Shown here: piece after piece, positions 16,738 to 26,110 of the stretch
Position numbering within the stretch: the stretch's first letter is position 1
Layout of the letters: every line of letters begins with the position of its first letter
Origin: Pseudoruegeria sp. SK021
Lineage (GTDB): Bacteria > Pseudomonadota > Alphaproteobacteria > Rhodobacterales > Rhodobacteraceae
Length of the DNA stretch: 64,000 nt
Reading direction: 5' to 3'
NCBI RefSeq assembly: GCF_002119405.1
Contig: NZ_MTBG01000004.1
Location: 1 to 64,000, forward strand
Notes under the pieces: model-generated
The model's input: the letters and a program-made list of their open reading frames with translations, nothing else
Told to the model about the DNA's origin: nothing
The model's database searches: none
Position numbers and translations under genes: made by a program

Positions 16738-16801
16738 CAGGCAGATCCCCGCGCAGAACGCTTGGCGACTCGCGGCACTCAAACCCATGAAAGAGGGCGC
16801 T

Positions 16802-18541
16802 ATGGCGAGCGAGAGAAAATCACCGGAAAGCTTGCGAAGTGCGCGGTGGTTCGCGCCCGACGATCTGCGCAGTTTTGGCCATCGGTCTCGGATGATGCAG
16901 ATGGGCTATGCCCCCGAGGACTTCATGGGCAAGCCGATCATCGGCATCTTGAACACGTGGTCCGATCTCAGCCCATGTCACGCGCATTTCAAAACGCGGG
17001 TCGATGATGTGAAGCGCGGCGTCCTGCAGGCGGGTGGCTTTCCGGTCGAATTGCCGGCGCTGGCTGTGGATGAATCCTTCACTAAGCCGACCTCGATGCT
17101 CTATCGCAACATGCTGGCCATGGAGACGGAAGAGCATATCCGCTCGCATCCGATTGACGGGGTGGTGTTGATGGGCGGCTGTGACAAGACCACCCCGGGA
17201 CTGGTGATGGGGGCGTTGACCGCAGGGGTGCCGATGATCTTCTTGCCCGCGGGGCCGATGCTGCGGGGCAATTATGCGGGCAAGATCCTTGGGTCCGGGT
17301 CGGATGCGTGGAAATTCTGGGACGAGCGCCGGGCCGGCAATATCTCCGATGAGCAATGGCTGGGGATTGAGGGCGGCATCGCGCGCTCGTACGGCACTTG
17401 TATGACAATGGGCACTGCCAGCACTATGACGTCGATCGTGGATGCCATGGGGCTGACCCTGCCCGGTGCGTCGTCGATTCCGGCCCCCGATGCGGGACAT
17501 ATCCGGATGTCGTCAGAATGTGGACGGCGCATCGTTGACATGGTTTGGGAAGACCTGACTCCGGACAAGATCGTCACCACTATGGCCATGCGCAATGCTG
17601 CCACTGTGGCCATGGCGACGGGATGTTCCACCAACGCCGTGGTGCATCTGTTGGCCATCGCAGGCCGCGCCGGGGTCGATCTGACCCTCGATGATCTGGA
17701 CGCACTTGGCCGGACCAGCCCGTTGATCGCCAATGTGCGCCCCTCGGGCAAAGACTACCTGATGGAGGATTTCTTCTACGCGGGCGGCCTGCGTGCTTTG
17801 ATGGTGCAACTGGGCGATAAGCTGGACCTGACGGCGCTGACCGTGTCTGGAAAATCTCTTGGGGAAACCTTGGCCGGGGCCGAGGTGTTCAACGACGATG
17901 TGATCCGCCCGCTGACCAATCCGGTCTATAAAGAGGGGTCTTTGGCGGTCCTGCGCGGCAATTTGTGCCCGGATGGGGCGGTGATCAAGCCTGCGGCGTG
18001 CGATCCGAAATTTTACAACCATGAGGGGCCCGCGCTGGTGTTTGACAGCTATCCCGAGTTGAAGGCCGCCATTGACGACGAGGATCTCGACGTCACGCCC
18101 GATACCGTGCTTGTGCTGCGCAATGCCGGGCCGAAGGGGGGGCCGGGGATGCCGGAATGGGGCATGTTGCCGATCCCGAAGGCCCTGATCAAACAGGGCC
18201 ATCGCGATATGCTGCGACTGTCGGATTCGCGCATGTCCGGCACGTCCTATGGCGCTTGTGTCCTGCATGTGGCGCCGGAAAGCTATGTTGGCGGACCGCT
18301 TGCCTTGCTGAGGACCGGTGACATCATCCGCTTGGATTTGGCAAATCGCCGTCTGGATATGCTGGTGCCGGACGACGAACTTGCCCAACGCCGTGCCGAC
18401 TGGGTCGCGCCCGCGCCGCGCTTTGGTCGGGGCTGGGGGTGGATGTTTTCCCAACATGTCAGTCAGGCTGATAAGGGCTGCGATTTCGACTATCTTGGGC
18501 ATGACTTCGGGCCGGTCGCAGGTGAACCTGATATCTTTTAG
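16802..18541 (+). CDS. araC: IlvD/Edd-family sugar-acid dehydratase (L-arabonate dehydratase-like)
   Basis: Starting at 16802 (AAGAGGG upstream) gives 579 aa. Three cysteines expected to hold a [2Fe-2S] cluster fall at residues 59 (SDLSPCHAHF), 127 (LMGGCDKTTPG) and 200 (RSYGTCMTMGTAST). These are the positions I recall for the Rhizobium L-arabinonate dehydratase, which also supports the start. The catalytic serine lies in DSRMSGTSYG near residue 479. The enzyme would dehydrate a pentonate or hexonate to its 2-keto-3-deoxy acid using Mg2+. The following DapA-type and aldehyde dehydrogenase genes complete a non-phosphorylating route to 2-oxoglutarate, favouring L-arabonate; other sugar acids are possible. 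The symbol follows Azospirillum usage and should not be confused with the E. coli regulator. Confidence 0.82.
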   Translation: MASERKSPESLRSARWFAPDDLRSFGHRSRMMQMGYAPEDFMGKPIIGILNTWSDLSPCHAHFKTRVDDVKRGVLQAGGFPVELPALAVDESFTKPTSMLYRNMLAMETEEHIRSHPIDGVVLMGGCDKTTPGLVMGALTAGVPMIFLPAGPMLRGNYAGKILGSGSDAWKFWDERRAGNISDEQWLGIEGGIARSYGTCMTMGTASTMTSIVDAMGLTLPGASSIPAPDAGHIRMSSECGRRIVDMVWEDLTPDKIVTTMAMRNAATVAMATGCSTNAVVHLLAIAGRAGVDLTLDDLDALGRTSPLIANVRPSGKDYLMEDFFYAGGLRALMVQLGDKLDLTALTVSGKSLGETLAGAEVFNDDVIRPLTNPVYKEGSLAVLRGNLCPDGAVIKPAACDPKFYNHEGPALVFDSYPELKAAIDDEDLDVTPDTVLVLRNAGPKGGPGMPEWGMLPIPKALIKQGHRDMLRLSDSRMSGTSYGACVLHVAPESYVGGPLALLRTGDIIRLDLANRRLDMLVPDDELAQRRADWVAPAPRFGRGWGWMFSQHVSQADKGCDFDYLGHDFGPVAGEPDIF

Positions 18542-18565
18542 ACACATTCCACGGAGGCCACGTGC

Positions 18566-19465
18566 ATGCCATTGACCCTTGATCAGGCGCTGACAGGAAT
18601 TTCCGGAATTCTGGTGACGCCCTATGACGATGCGGGCGATATCGCGCCGGAAAAGCTGAATCCGATCCTTGATCGGGCGCTTGGGGCCGGGCTGCACATG
18701 CCGGTGGTGAACGGCAATACCGGTGAGTTCTACGCCCTGACCACGGCCGAAGCTTGCAGCATGGTCCGCGCGGTGGTGAGCCAAGTGGCCGGGCGCGCGC
18801 CGGTTCTTGCCGGGGTCGGGCGGGGCGTTCGGGATGCTTGTGTGCTGGCCAAGGCCTCGGCTGCGGCGGGGGCGACGGCGTTGATGGTGCACCAGCCGCC
18901 CGATCCGTTTGTCGCGCCCCGCGGTGTGGTGGCCTATCTCAGCGCGATCGCTGATGCCTCGGGCGGGCTGCCGATGATGCTGTACCTGCGCAATGATCAG
19001 GTCGGCACTGGGGCCATTGTGGATTTCTGCGCAGTACCGGGGGTCAAGGGCGTGAAGTGGGCGACGCCGAACCCAATGAAGCTGGCCGAGGCCAAGGCGG
19101 CGTGCGATCCGTCGATCATCTGGGTGGGCGGTTTGGCCGAGGTGTGGGCGCCGTCCTTTTATGCAGTGGGTGCCCGGGGCTTCACGTCGGGTTTGATCAA
19201 TGTCTGGCCCGAGCGGTCCATCGCGATCCATGCTGCGCTTGAGGCCGGCAGCTATATGGCAGCGAACGCCCTGATCTCCGGGATGAAGGCGTTTGAGGAT
19301 ATCCGCGCGGAAGAAATGAACGGCACCAACGTGACCGGGGTCAAGGCGGCGCTTCAGGCGCTTGGCCGGGATTGTGGACCAACCCGGCCACCGTCGGCGT
19401 GGCCGCTTACGTCGGCGCAAAAAGCGCTGTTGGATGACTTCATCGCCGCGAACGGCCTCGTCTGA
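18566..19465 (+). CDS. DapA-family 2-keto-3-deoxy-sugar-acid dehydratase
   Basis: This 299-aa protein belongs to the dihydrodipicolinate synthase family. GNTGEF (residues 50-55) replaces the GTTGE substrate motif, a Tyr lies in MLYLRND (residue 140), and the Schiff-base lysine is most likely K164 in GVKGVKWA. Between an arabonate-type dehydratase and a semialdehyde dehydrogenase, the expected reaction is L-2-keto-3-deoxyarabonate to 2-oxoglutarate semialdehyde. The related 5-keto-4-deoxyglucarate dehydratase does a similar reaction and is the main alternative. It begins 24 nt after the upstream stop behind a GGAGG site, so the two are co-transcribed. Confidence 0.82.
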   Translation: MPLTLDQALTGISGILVTPYDDAGDIAPEKLNPILDRALGAGLHMPVVNGNTGEFYALTTAEACSMVRAVVSQVAGRAPVLAGVGRGVRDACVLAKASAAAGATALMVHQPPDPFVAPRGVVAYLSAIADASGGLPMMLYLRNDQVGTGAIVDFCAVPGVKGVKWATPNPMKLAEAKAACDPSIIWVGGLAEVWAPSFYAVGARGFTSGLINVWPERSIAIHAALEAGSYMAANALISGMKAFEDIRAEEMNGTNVTGVKAALQALGRDCGPTRPPSAWPLTSAQKALLDDFIAANGLV

Positions 19466-19652
19466 CGCGCGGCGCGGGCCATTTTTTGCCCCGCGTCCCT
19501 GCCATTTGATTATCTTGGTTTTTATGCCGCTCTTGCGTTGGACAGTTCCAGTCATACATGGCAAGTCATGCGCCAGAGGACAGATCAATTCGCTGCGGCG
19601 ATGACGTGCTCACGCCACCAATCCGGCTGGTGTACGGAAACAGGAGAAACAG

Positions 19653-21179
19653 ATGCTCGATAACGTAAAATTCACCCCCCATGGGAAACATTTGATTGCA
19701 GGGGAATGGGTTGCATCCGACAAGACCTTTCCGTCCGAACCGGCAACCGGCCCGGTCCATCAATTTTCCGTCGGAACCGTCGATCTGGTAAACGCCGCCT
19801 GTGAAGCCGCCGAAGAGGCCTTTTGGACCTACGGTTACACGACCCGTGAAGAGCGCGCGGTGTTCCTTGATACCATTGCAGATGAAATCGACGCCCGCGC
19901 CGAAGCCATCACCGAAATCGGCTCGCAGGAAACCGGTCTGCCCGAGGGGCGTTTGCAGGGCGAACGTGGCCGGACCACCGGTCAGTTGCGTCTGTTCGCG
20001 TCCCATATCCGGGCCGGTGATTATCTGGATAAGCGCCATGATGCGGCCTTGCCCGACCGTGCGCCGCTGCCGCGCCCTGATCTGCGGATGATCCAACGGC
20101 CGATTGGCCCGATTGCTGTCTTCGGCGCGTCGAACTTCCCGCTGGCCTTCTCAACCGCGGGCGGCGACACCGCAGCGGCGCTGGCGGCTGGCTGTCCCGT
20201 CGTGGTCAAGGGCCACTCGGCGCATCCCGGAACGGGCGAGATCGTGGCCGAAGCGGTCCATGCTGCCATTGAGAAATGCGGTATGCCCAAGGGCGTGTTC
20301 AGCCTGATCCAAGGTGGCAACCGCCAAGTGGGTTCCTCGTTGGTGCAGCATCCGCTGATCAAAGCGGTGGGCTTTACCGGCTCGCTGGGCGGCGGACGCG
20401 CTTTGTTCGACCTCTGTGCACAACGCCCCGAGCCGATCCCGTTCTTCGGCGAACTTGGCTCTGTGAACCCGATGTTCGTACTGCCCGAAGCGACCGCAGC
20501 ACGCGGCGAAGCCATCGGCAAGGGCTGGGCTGGGTCTCTGACCATGGGTGCGGGCCAGTTCTGTACCAACCCCGGAATTGCTGTTATTGAAACCGGCGCT
20601 GCCGGGGACGCGTTCGTTGCTGCCGCCAAAGCCGCTCTGGCCGAGGCCGGTGAGCAGGTCATGCTGACCAATGGCATCGCCAAGGCGTATCGCGATGGTC
20701 AGGAACGATTTGACAGCCGCAATTCGGTGACGCCGCTGCTGGCCAGCCAGAACGAGGGCCGCACGGCAAAGCCTGCGCTGTATGAAACCGACGCGGCAGC
20801 CTACCTGCAAGACCACGCGCTTGGGGAAGAAGTGTTCGGACCGCTGGGCTTGGTGGTCCGTGTCGACAGCGCCGAGGACATGGTCGCACTGGCTAAAGGG
20901 TTCGAAGGGCAGCTGACCGCGACGATTCACATGGATGACGGTGACGCCGCCTTGGCGCGCAAGTTGCTGCCAGTGCTGGAACGCAAAGCGGGTCGGGTGA
21001 TGGCCAATGGCTTCCCGACCGGCGTTGAGGTGTCCGATAGCATGGTTCACGGCGGACCCTACCCGGCTTCGACCAACTTTGGCGCGACCTCGGTCGGGAC
21101 CATGTCGATCCGCCGCTTCCTGCGTCCGGTTTGCTACCAAGGCATTCCCGAGGCGGTATTGCCTGAAGACCTGAAATAA
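19653..21179 (+). CDS. 2-Oxoglutarate semialdehyde dehydrogenase
   Basis: The 508-aa enzyme has the aldehyde dehydrogenase catalytic set: N161 in GASNFPLAF, K186 in VVVKGHSAHP, E267 in FFGELGSVNP and C304 in GQFCTNPG. The FGELGSVNP and GHSAHP motifs fit the NADP+-dependent ketoglutarate semialdehyde dehydrogenase group rather than succinate semialdehyde enzymes. It would oxidise 2-oxoglutarate semialdehyde to 2-oxoglutarate, feeding the TCA cycle. It starts behind ACAGGAGAAACAG, 187 nt after the DapA-type gene, and a strong terminator follows, so it closes the LacI-controlled operon. Confidence 0.85.
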   Translation: MLDNVKFTPHGKHLIAGEWVASDKTFPSEPATGPVHQFSVGTVDLVNAACEAAEEAFWTYGYTTREERAVFLDTIADEIDARAEAITEIGSQETGLPEGRLQGERGRTTGQLRLFASHIRAGDYLDKRHDAALPDRAPLPRPDLRMIQRPIGPIAVFGASNFPLAFSTAGGDTAAALAAGCPVVVKGHSAHPGTGEIVAEAVHAAIEKCGMPKGVFSLIQGGNRQVGSSLVQHPLIKAVGFTGSLGGGRALFDLCAQRPEPIPFFGELGSVNPMFVLPEATAARGEAIGKGWAGSLTMGAGQFCTNPGIAVIETGAAGDAFVAAAKAALAEAGEQVMLTNGIAKAYRDGQERFDSRNSVTPLLASQNEGRTAKPALYETDAAAYLQDHALGEEVFGPLGLVVRVDSAEDMVALAKGFEGQLTATIHMDDGDAALARKLLPVLERKAGRVMANGFPTGVEVSDSMVHGGPYPASTNFGATSVGTMSIRRFLRPVCYQGIPEAVLPEDLK

Positions 21180-21201
21180 GGTCGACACGGCAGATCGTTT
21201 G

Positions 21202-21232
21202 AACCCGTCCGCTGTTGCGGGCGGGTTTTTTT
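21202..21232 (+). terminator. Rho-independent terminator
   Basis: AACCCGTCCGC pairs with GCGGGCGGGTT across a TGTT loop, with one T:G wobble, and runs straight into a T-tract (seven or more T). It lies 22 nt after the semialdehyde dehydrogenase stop and ends the acid-sugar operon. Confidence 0.9.
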
Positions 21233-21366
21233 CTGGCGATGGCGGCTGGCTGAGAGCCGCCGTCGCAAACGTCCGGCATGCATCCGATCCTGCGGACCGC
21301 TTGCGCGCCCTGTGTTTTGCAACTGCCGCCGGATCGCCCCCCGGCTGACCCCGGAGGATCCGACCG

Positions 21367-22341
21367 ATGACCAAGCCTGATGTAATGCTGCTGGCCAGCC
21401 AACGCCCCAATGCCATGGCGCAATTGGAGGCCAACTTTACCCTGCATCGCTGGGATTTGGCGGAAGACAAAGCTGCGATCCTTGCCGAGCATGGCGCGAC
21501 ATGCACCGCGATCGCCACGCATGGCCACGCGCCGGTGGATCGCGCAATGGTCGCGGCAATGCCAAATTTAAAATTGGTGTCCTGCTCGTCAGCGGGTTTT
21601 GACACATTTGATGTGACGGCGTTGGCCGAGCGCGGCGTGGCGTTGACGAATACCTCGTCGGCCCTTTGCGATGATGTGGCCGACACCGCGATCATGCTGC
21701 TATTGGGCGCGCGGCGCGGGTTGGTGCCGGGCGATGCCTATGTCCGCTCGGGAAGTTGGGGCCGGGAAGGTATGTTTCCGCTTCAGCGCAGCCTGAAGGG
21801 GCGCACGTTGGGCATTGTCGGCATGGGCACGATCGGACAGGCGATTGCGCATCGGGGCGCGGCCATGGGTCAGACGGTGCGCTACTGGAACCGACGCCCG
21901 AAAGACCTGCCATGGGCGTTTGAACCCGACCTGATCACCTTGGCCCGGGACAGCGATAACCTTGTGGTGATCGTCGCCGGGGGCGAGGGCACCCGGAACC
22001 TGATCGACGCTTCGGTCATGGACGCGCTTGGACCCGACGGATTGCTGATCAATGTAGCGCGGGGATCGGTGATTGATGAGCCCGCGATGATCGCGGCGTT
22101 AAGTGAAGGACGGCTTGGCGCGGCGGCGTTGGATGTGTTCGAGAACGAACCCAATCCCGACCCGCGCCTGACCGCTTTGCCCAATGTCACGTTGTACCCG
22201 CATCATGCCTCCGGCACCGTCGAGACCCGGGATGCGATGGCGCAATTGCTGGTCGACAACCTTGGCGCGTTCTTTGCTGGCCAGCCGTTGCTGTCCCCGG
22301 TGGATCTGTCGGCCTATGCTGTCCGGCCCAACGCCACATAA
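21367..22341 (+). CDS. D-isomer-specific 2-hydroxyacid dehydrogenase
   Basis: The 324-aa protein has the NAD(P)-binding fold of the family: GIVGMGTIGQAIA at about residues 149-161, then a basic residue pattern WNRRPK after the second strand that suggests NADP preference. The catalytic residues appear as NVARGSVID (Arg), DVFENEPNPD (Glu) and PHHASGT (His). It resembles hydroxypyruvate/glyoxylate reductases. It lies after the operon terminator behind its own GGAGGA site, so it is probably a separate transcript. The substrate could be glyoxylate, hydroxypyruvate or a sugar-derived 2-keto acid. Confidence 0.87.
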   Translation: MTKPDVMLLASQRPNAMAQLEANFTLHRWDLAEDKAAILAEHGATCTAIATHGHAPVDRAMVAAMPNLKLVSCSSAGFDTFDVTALAERGVALTNTSSALCDDVADTAIMLLLGARRGLVPGDAYVRSGSWGREGMFPLQRSLKGRTLGIVGMGTIGQAIAHRGAAMGQTVRYWNRRPKDLPWAFEPDLITLARDSDNLVVIVAGGEGTRNLIDASVMDALGPDGLLINVARGSVIDEPAMIAALSEGRLGAAALDVFENEPNPDPRLTALPNVTLYPHHASGTVETRDAMAQLLVDNLGAFFAGQPLLSPVDLSAYAVRPNAT

Positions 22342-22357
22342 TTCTTAGCGCTCACGT

Positions 22358-22385
22358 CTGACCGGTCCCCGCTGGAGCCGGTCAG
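22358..22385. terminator. Bidirectional stem-loop between convergent genes
   Basis: CTGACCGG (22358-22365) pairs perfectly with CCGGTCAG (22378-22385) around a 12-nt loop. It lies between the convergent hydroxyacid dehydrogenase and DUF1513 genes and overlaps the DUF1513 stop codon. No T-run is present. Confidence 0.45.
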
Positions 22386-23458
22386 GTGGTCAGGCTGACA
22401 AGATGATTGTCCCACGCCACATTGGCCCGGGACAGCAGGGTCGGAGTGCCGCCTTGAATGGCCAGCAGCCCGCCAAGACCATCGCTGGCCAAAACGCCGG
22501 TCCGGGTCGGAGCCAACCCGCAAATATCGCTGCGCGAGACCGGGCCGATAAAGGCCCCGTCATCGGCAAAGCGGTGAACCCGCCCGCCCTTGGGCGAGGT
22601 GATCGCCACCTCGGTGCCATCGCCGGCGAAGGCGACGCTTCCGGCATAGCCCTGCATCACCAGTTCATCGGCCAGCGGCGCGGCCGCCAACACGGGGGGG
22701 GCGCCGCGCCGGTGCAGGCCAAGCAGCGGTGTCGCGGCGTTCTCTGCACCTTCCCATTGCATCGCGAAGGCGACCAGCCCGTCGCGCCGAATGGCCAAAT
22801 GCCGGATCGAGTTTTGCCACAAATCCGGTGACAGCTCGATCTGCTCTAGCAAAGTGCCGGTGGCATCCAGATAGCTGAGGTTCGACCGCATGGTCGGAAC
22901 ATTCAGCTTGGTCCGATCCGAGGGGTCGGTGGCGATGCCGCCATTCGCCACCACCAAGGTCTTGGCGTCCGGCATCAGGCGCAGATCGTGCGGGCCAATG
23001 CCGTGGGTCGAAACCTCGCCGATCCGGCGATAGCCCGACGCGACATCCCAGATTCCGATCACGCCGGCGCTGGTATCGCTGCGCTGCTCAGAGGTGAACA
23101 GCACCGCGCCGCCCTCGGCAAAGATGCCATGGCCGTTGAACTGGCGACCGTCGGGCGGGGTCAGGTGATGCAGCACCGATCCGGCGGCACAATCAATGAC
23201 CAGCGCGAACGGACCGGGACGGCGCGCAAAAGCCACCGCTTCGGCCCGGCTTGGATGTGCCGCCCCGGCATGACCCCGCGCCGGAAGCGGCACCCGAAAG
23301 GTTTGCGCCCCGCCTTGATCCAGACCGAACAGGGCAAAGCGGCCATCCGGTTCACGGGCGGCGGCAATATAAGACGGGCTGCCCGCCGCGGCCCAGCCAA
23401 GACGCGGTGCGGCACTGGCCGCCAGCAGGGCCGCGAGAAACCTGCGACGCGAGGTCAT
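22382..23458 (-). CDS. DUF1513 periplasmic beta-propeller-like protein
   Basis: The 358-aa protein has a Tat leader (TSRRRFLAALLAASAAPRLG, cleavage near WAAA). Its body shows repeated blade-like strands, such as VLFTSEQRSDT, HDLRLMPDAKTLVVANGG and VAFAGDGTEVAITSPKGG. This is the DUF1513 pattern, normally found as the last gene of operons with imelysins and a di-haem oxidoreductase. A role in periplasmic iron handling is presumed from that linkage. It follows the downstream imelysin by only 3 nt and is the final gene of the iron operon. Confidence 0.87.
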   Translation of the reverse strand: MTSRRRFLAALLAASAAPRLGWAAAGSPSYIAAAREPDGRFALFGLDQGGAQTFRVPLPARGHAGAAHPSRAEAVAFARRPGPFALVIDCAAGSVLHHLTPPDGRQFNGHGIFAEGGAVLFTSEQRSDTSAGVIGIWDVASGYRRIGEVSTHGIGPHDLRLMPDAKTLVVANGGIATDPSDRTKLNVPTMRSNLSYLDATGTLLEQIELSPDLWQNSIRHLAIRRDGLVAFAMQWEGAENAATPLLGLHRRGAPPVLAAAPLADELVMQGYAGSVAFAGDGTEVAITSPKGGRVHRFADDGAFIGPVSRSDICGLAPTRTGVLASDGLGGLLAIQGGTPTLLSRANVAWDNHLVSLTT

Positions 23459-23461
23459 GGC

Positions 23462-24448
23462 TCAGTCTCCGTCCTGCGAGTTGAAGCCCGGCGTGATGCC
23501 CAAAGGTGCCCCGATCTCGATCTCGATGGCGCCATAAAGGGCGCGTACGCGCTGCTGCAACACCTCGACCCGCAGCCGCGCCTGAGGATCGTCGAGATCC
23601 TGAAATGACGGGTCGGACACCCGGTCGGCTGCAAGCATGACCTGAGAGAACGCGGCATCGGTCTGCGGCAATTCCGGCCCGGCAAGCGCATGGGCCAGCC
23701 CTTGGGCAGCTTGCGCCGAAATCAGGACATTGCCCAGACTGCGGTCGCTGCGCCATGCTTCGGCCAGCTTTGGCCGTGGCCGCTCAAACGTGCCCATGGG
23801 ACGGCCAAGGCGGGTGTCGGCAGTAAACTCAAGCCCGGACAGCAACTGGGTATAGAGCGCGCGAAACGCCTCGTCCGAACTGAGGTAGATGGTGTTGTCC
23901 GGCGCCCCGGCCCCGATCAGCACCTCGGCGTAATCCTCGGCCCAGCTTGTGCTTAGCGCATCTGCTTGCCGGTCCAGATCCGCAGTGATGGTTTGCACCA
24001 ACCCGCAGGTATAGTCCCCGGCACCATAGGTGTTGAAGGCCGGATCGTAGAGCAGCATGTCCAGCGCAAAAAGGCCCCGGGCGGCAATCGACATCTCATG
24101 GTATTCGCTTGGGTCCAGACCGGTCGGGTCTTCCGTGTCGATCAGCCGTGCCAAGGTCCGTTGGGTAAAGCCCCGGTCGTCTGGCCAAAACGCGATGGAC
24201 AGCGCCCCGGTTTCCGATGGCCCGATGCGCAGCCCGCTGACGCCCATCCACGTGTCGAACGCGGCCTGATAGGCGGGGGCGACGGCGTCACTGCGACAAT
24301 CGGCAAGCGCGGTTTGGTGCAAGACCTGCGCCCCTTGCGCGAAATTTTCAAAGCTGGGCAGGATCAGGTCGTTGACTGCCCGCGCGGTATCGGCCGAGGC
24401 AGGCAGCGACAGCGGCGCAAGCGCGATCAGGACGGCAAGGTGTTTCAT
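23462..24448 (-). CDS. Imelysin-family periplasmic protein with degenerate motif
   Basis: The start at 24448 (MKHLAVLIALAPLSLPASA) gives a 328-aa secreted protein, its ATG overlapping the TGA of the oxidoreductase gene (ATGA). The helical imelysin fold is suggested by its composition and by RGLFALDMLLYDP at about residue 125, where the family usually has GxHxxEFLL. The His and Glu of that metal-linked motif are absent here, unlike in the other imelysin of the operon. Imelysin-like proteins are periplasmic or lipid-anchored and iron-regulated. The exact function is unknown; former peptidase claims are weak. Confidence 0.85.
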   Translation of the reverse strand: MKHLAVLIALAPLSLPASADTARAVNDLILPSFENFAQGAQVLHQTALADCRSDAVAPAYQAAFDTWMGVSGLRIGPSETGALSIAFWPDDRGFTQRTLARLIDTEDPTGLDPSEYHEMSIAARGLFALDMLLYDPAFNTYGAGDYTCGLVQTITADLDRQADALSTSWAEDYAEVLIGAGAPDNTIYLSSDEAFRALYTQLLSGLEFTADTRLGRPMGTFERPRPKLAEAWRSDRSLGNVLISAQAAQGLAHALAGPELPQTDAAFSQVMLAADRVSDPSFQDLDDPQARLRVEVLQQRVRALYGAIEIEIGAPLGITPGFNSQDGD

Positions 24449-26022
24449 AGGCTCTCCAGATATCGGATCAGGGCATCCCGGTCGGTTTTGGGCATCTGTG
24501 CGACCGCATCCCGGGCGGGCTGCGCTTCGCCACCATGCCACAGGATCGCCTCCAGAAGACTGCGGGCGCGACCGTCGTGCAAGAAAGTGCTATGACCGCT
24601 GACTTGCTCCGTCAACCCGATGCCCCAAAGCGGGGCGGTCCGCCATTCGGTGCCGGTGGCGCGGGCTTCGGGCCGGTGATCGGCCAAGCCTTCGCCCATG
24701 TCATGCAGCAGCAGATCACTATAGGGCCAGATCAACTGAAAGCTTTGCTCCGGCTGGTCTTGCAGGCGGTTGGTGACAAATTTCGGGGTATGGCAGGCGG
24801 CGCAGCCGGCGGTGTAGAACACCTCTTTGCCGCGCAAAACCTGTGGGTCATCGGCATCGCGCCGGGCCGGCACCGCGAGGTTGCGGCTATAGAAGGTCAC
24901 CAGATCAAGGGCATTGTCATCAACCTCGAAGCCGTTTTGGGCGCTGTCATCGCCATGGCGGGCCGACCGGCACGCGGCCTCTTGCGGGGTGCATTCGCCC
25001 CACGGGTCCGGAAAAAGCGGCGTCGAAATGCCGATATCGCCGGAAAAGGCGGCGGCGGATTGCTGCCTGACCGTCGGCGCACCGGCTTTCAGGCCGAACC
25101 GCCCCAGCATGGGCCGGTCGAATTCCACCGACCACACCCAATTTGCGCGCCCTGAAATGCCATCGCCATCGGCATCGTCGGGATCGGCAAGGGCCAGAAT
25201 ATCGGCTTCCGGGATCGCCTCCAGCAGGCCGAGGCCGATCATCTGCGGCGCGACACGCGGCGACAGCATGGCCTCGGGGTGCAGCGGGCCATAGCCGAGA
25301 TCGGCGGCGCGATAGGTCGGGCTGCGCAGCACCACGGTCTCACCCTCTGACAGGGGAACCTCGATGTCCTCATAGGTGATGTCGAGGCGATATTCGGCCA
25401 GATGCCCGGGCGTTCCGAAATCTTGCAATTGCCCGCCATAGGTCGGGTCTGGAACGGTCGCGATGAAATCGGTGATCTCGGACATATTGGCCACGTCATG
25501 CGGGCTGCCCGGAATGGAAATCCGCAGAAACATCGACACAGCCGGGTCTGTCGGTCCCTCGGGCGGGTGGCCGCGTCCGTCCTTGATGTGGCAATTCTGG
25601 CAGCCGCGCGCATTATAGAGCGGGCCAAGCCCATCCGAGGCCAAGGTCGAGGACGGTGCCGCCACCCAGATTTTCCGGAACAAGCCGTTGCCGACTTTAA
25701 AATCCAGTTCCCGTTCAAAACTGATATTGGCTGACGGTTGCGAGAACGCGTCGGCATTGGTCCGCACCCGAACTGTGGCGGCCCCGCCGGGTAAGGTTTC
25801 AAACGCCTCGGGGGCCGAAAAGTCGGTGGTGGGTGCCGTCACTGCCGCGATCCGCGCGGTTTCTGCCGCTGTCCGTGGGACGACCGCCAGATGGGCGTCT
25901 GGTCCTGCCTGTGCGAGGGCTGTGCCGCAGGTCAGGCCAAGCAGGCCGACAAGGCACGTGATCCGGGGCCACAGGGCGGGCCGCGCAGCGGGTCTTGGGG
26001 GAAGCGTTCGAAGGGGGGGCAT
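24445..26022 (-). CDS. Di-haem oxidoreductase family protein (thiol oxidoreductase-like)
   Basis: The 525-aa protein has a signal peptide and two c-type haem sites, CQNCH at about residue 145 and CAACH at about 405. A conserved region between them includes SGRANWVWS and FGLKAGAPTVRQQSA. This matches the DHOR/DUF1111 family related to MauG-type di-haem proteins. I choose the second ATG (26022), which has AGAAG nine nt upstream; the first (26031) would have no spacing. It sits between two imelysin genes. In such operons it is thought to act in periplasmic iron redox chemistry, an inference from linkage. Confidence 0.85.
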   Translation of the reverse strand: MPPLRTLPPRPAARPALWPRITCLVGLLGLTCGTALAQAGPDAHLAVVPRTAAETARIAAVTAPTTDFSAPEAFETLPGGAATVRVRTNADAFSQPSANISFERELDFKVGNGLFRKIWVAAPSSTLASDGLGPLYNARGCQNCHIKDGRGHPPEGPTDPAVSMFLRISIPGSPHDVANMSEITDFIATVPDPTYGGQLQDFGTPGHLAEYRLDITYEDIEVPLSEGETVVLRSPTYRAADLGYGPLHPEAMLSPRVAPQMIGLGLLEAIPEADILALADPDDADGDGISGRANWVWSVEFDRPMLGRFGLKAGAPTVRQQSAAAFSGDIGISTPLFPDPWGECTPQEAACRSARHGDDSAQNGFEVDDNALDLVTFYSRNLAVPARRDADDPQVLRGKEVFYTAGCAACHTPKFVTNRLQDQPEQSFQLIWPYSDLLLHDMGEGLADHRPEARATGTEWRTAPLWGIGLTEQVSGHSTFLHDGRARSLLEAILWHGGEAQPARDAVAQMPKTDRDALIRYLESL

Positions 26023-26110
26023 GGCGGGCATCTTCTAAGTTGGCATGGTCGCATGGCATCGACCGGCTAAAAATAGCGCAGCCATTCCCGACCAGAGTCA
26101 AGAATGACTG

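Larger units (their letters stand above)
16490..16801. other. Divergent control region of LacI gene and acid-sugar operon
   Basis: The 312-nt gap carries two related operator-like sites (16594-16609 and 16720-16737) and the promoter described below. No gene is credible here; the reading frame of the dehydratase remains open up to 16721, but that part covers the promoter and operator. Confidence 0.6.

Noticed and set aside
17513-19588. A 691-codon open frame antisense to the dehydratase and DapA-type genes
   Set aside because: Its protein is Arg/His/Gln-rich with no domain pattern, and the plus strand encodes two well-recognised enzymes with ribosome-binding sites. It is an effect of high GC codon usage.
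20151-21695. A 514-codon open frame antisense to the semialdehyde dehydrogenase
   Set aside because: It crosses the terminator and the start of the next gene, and has no recognisable protein features.
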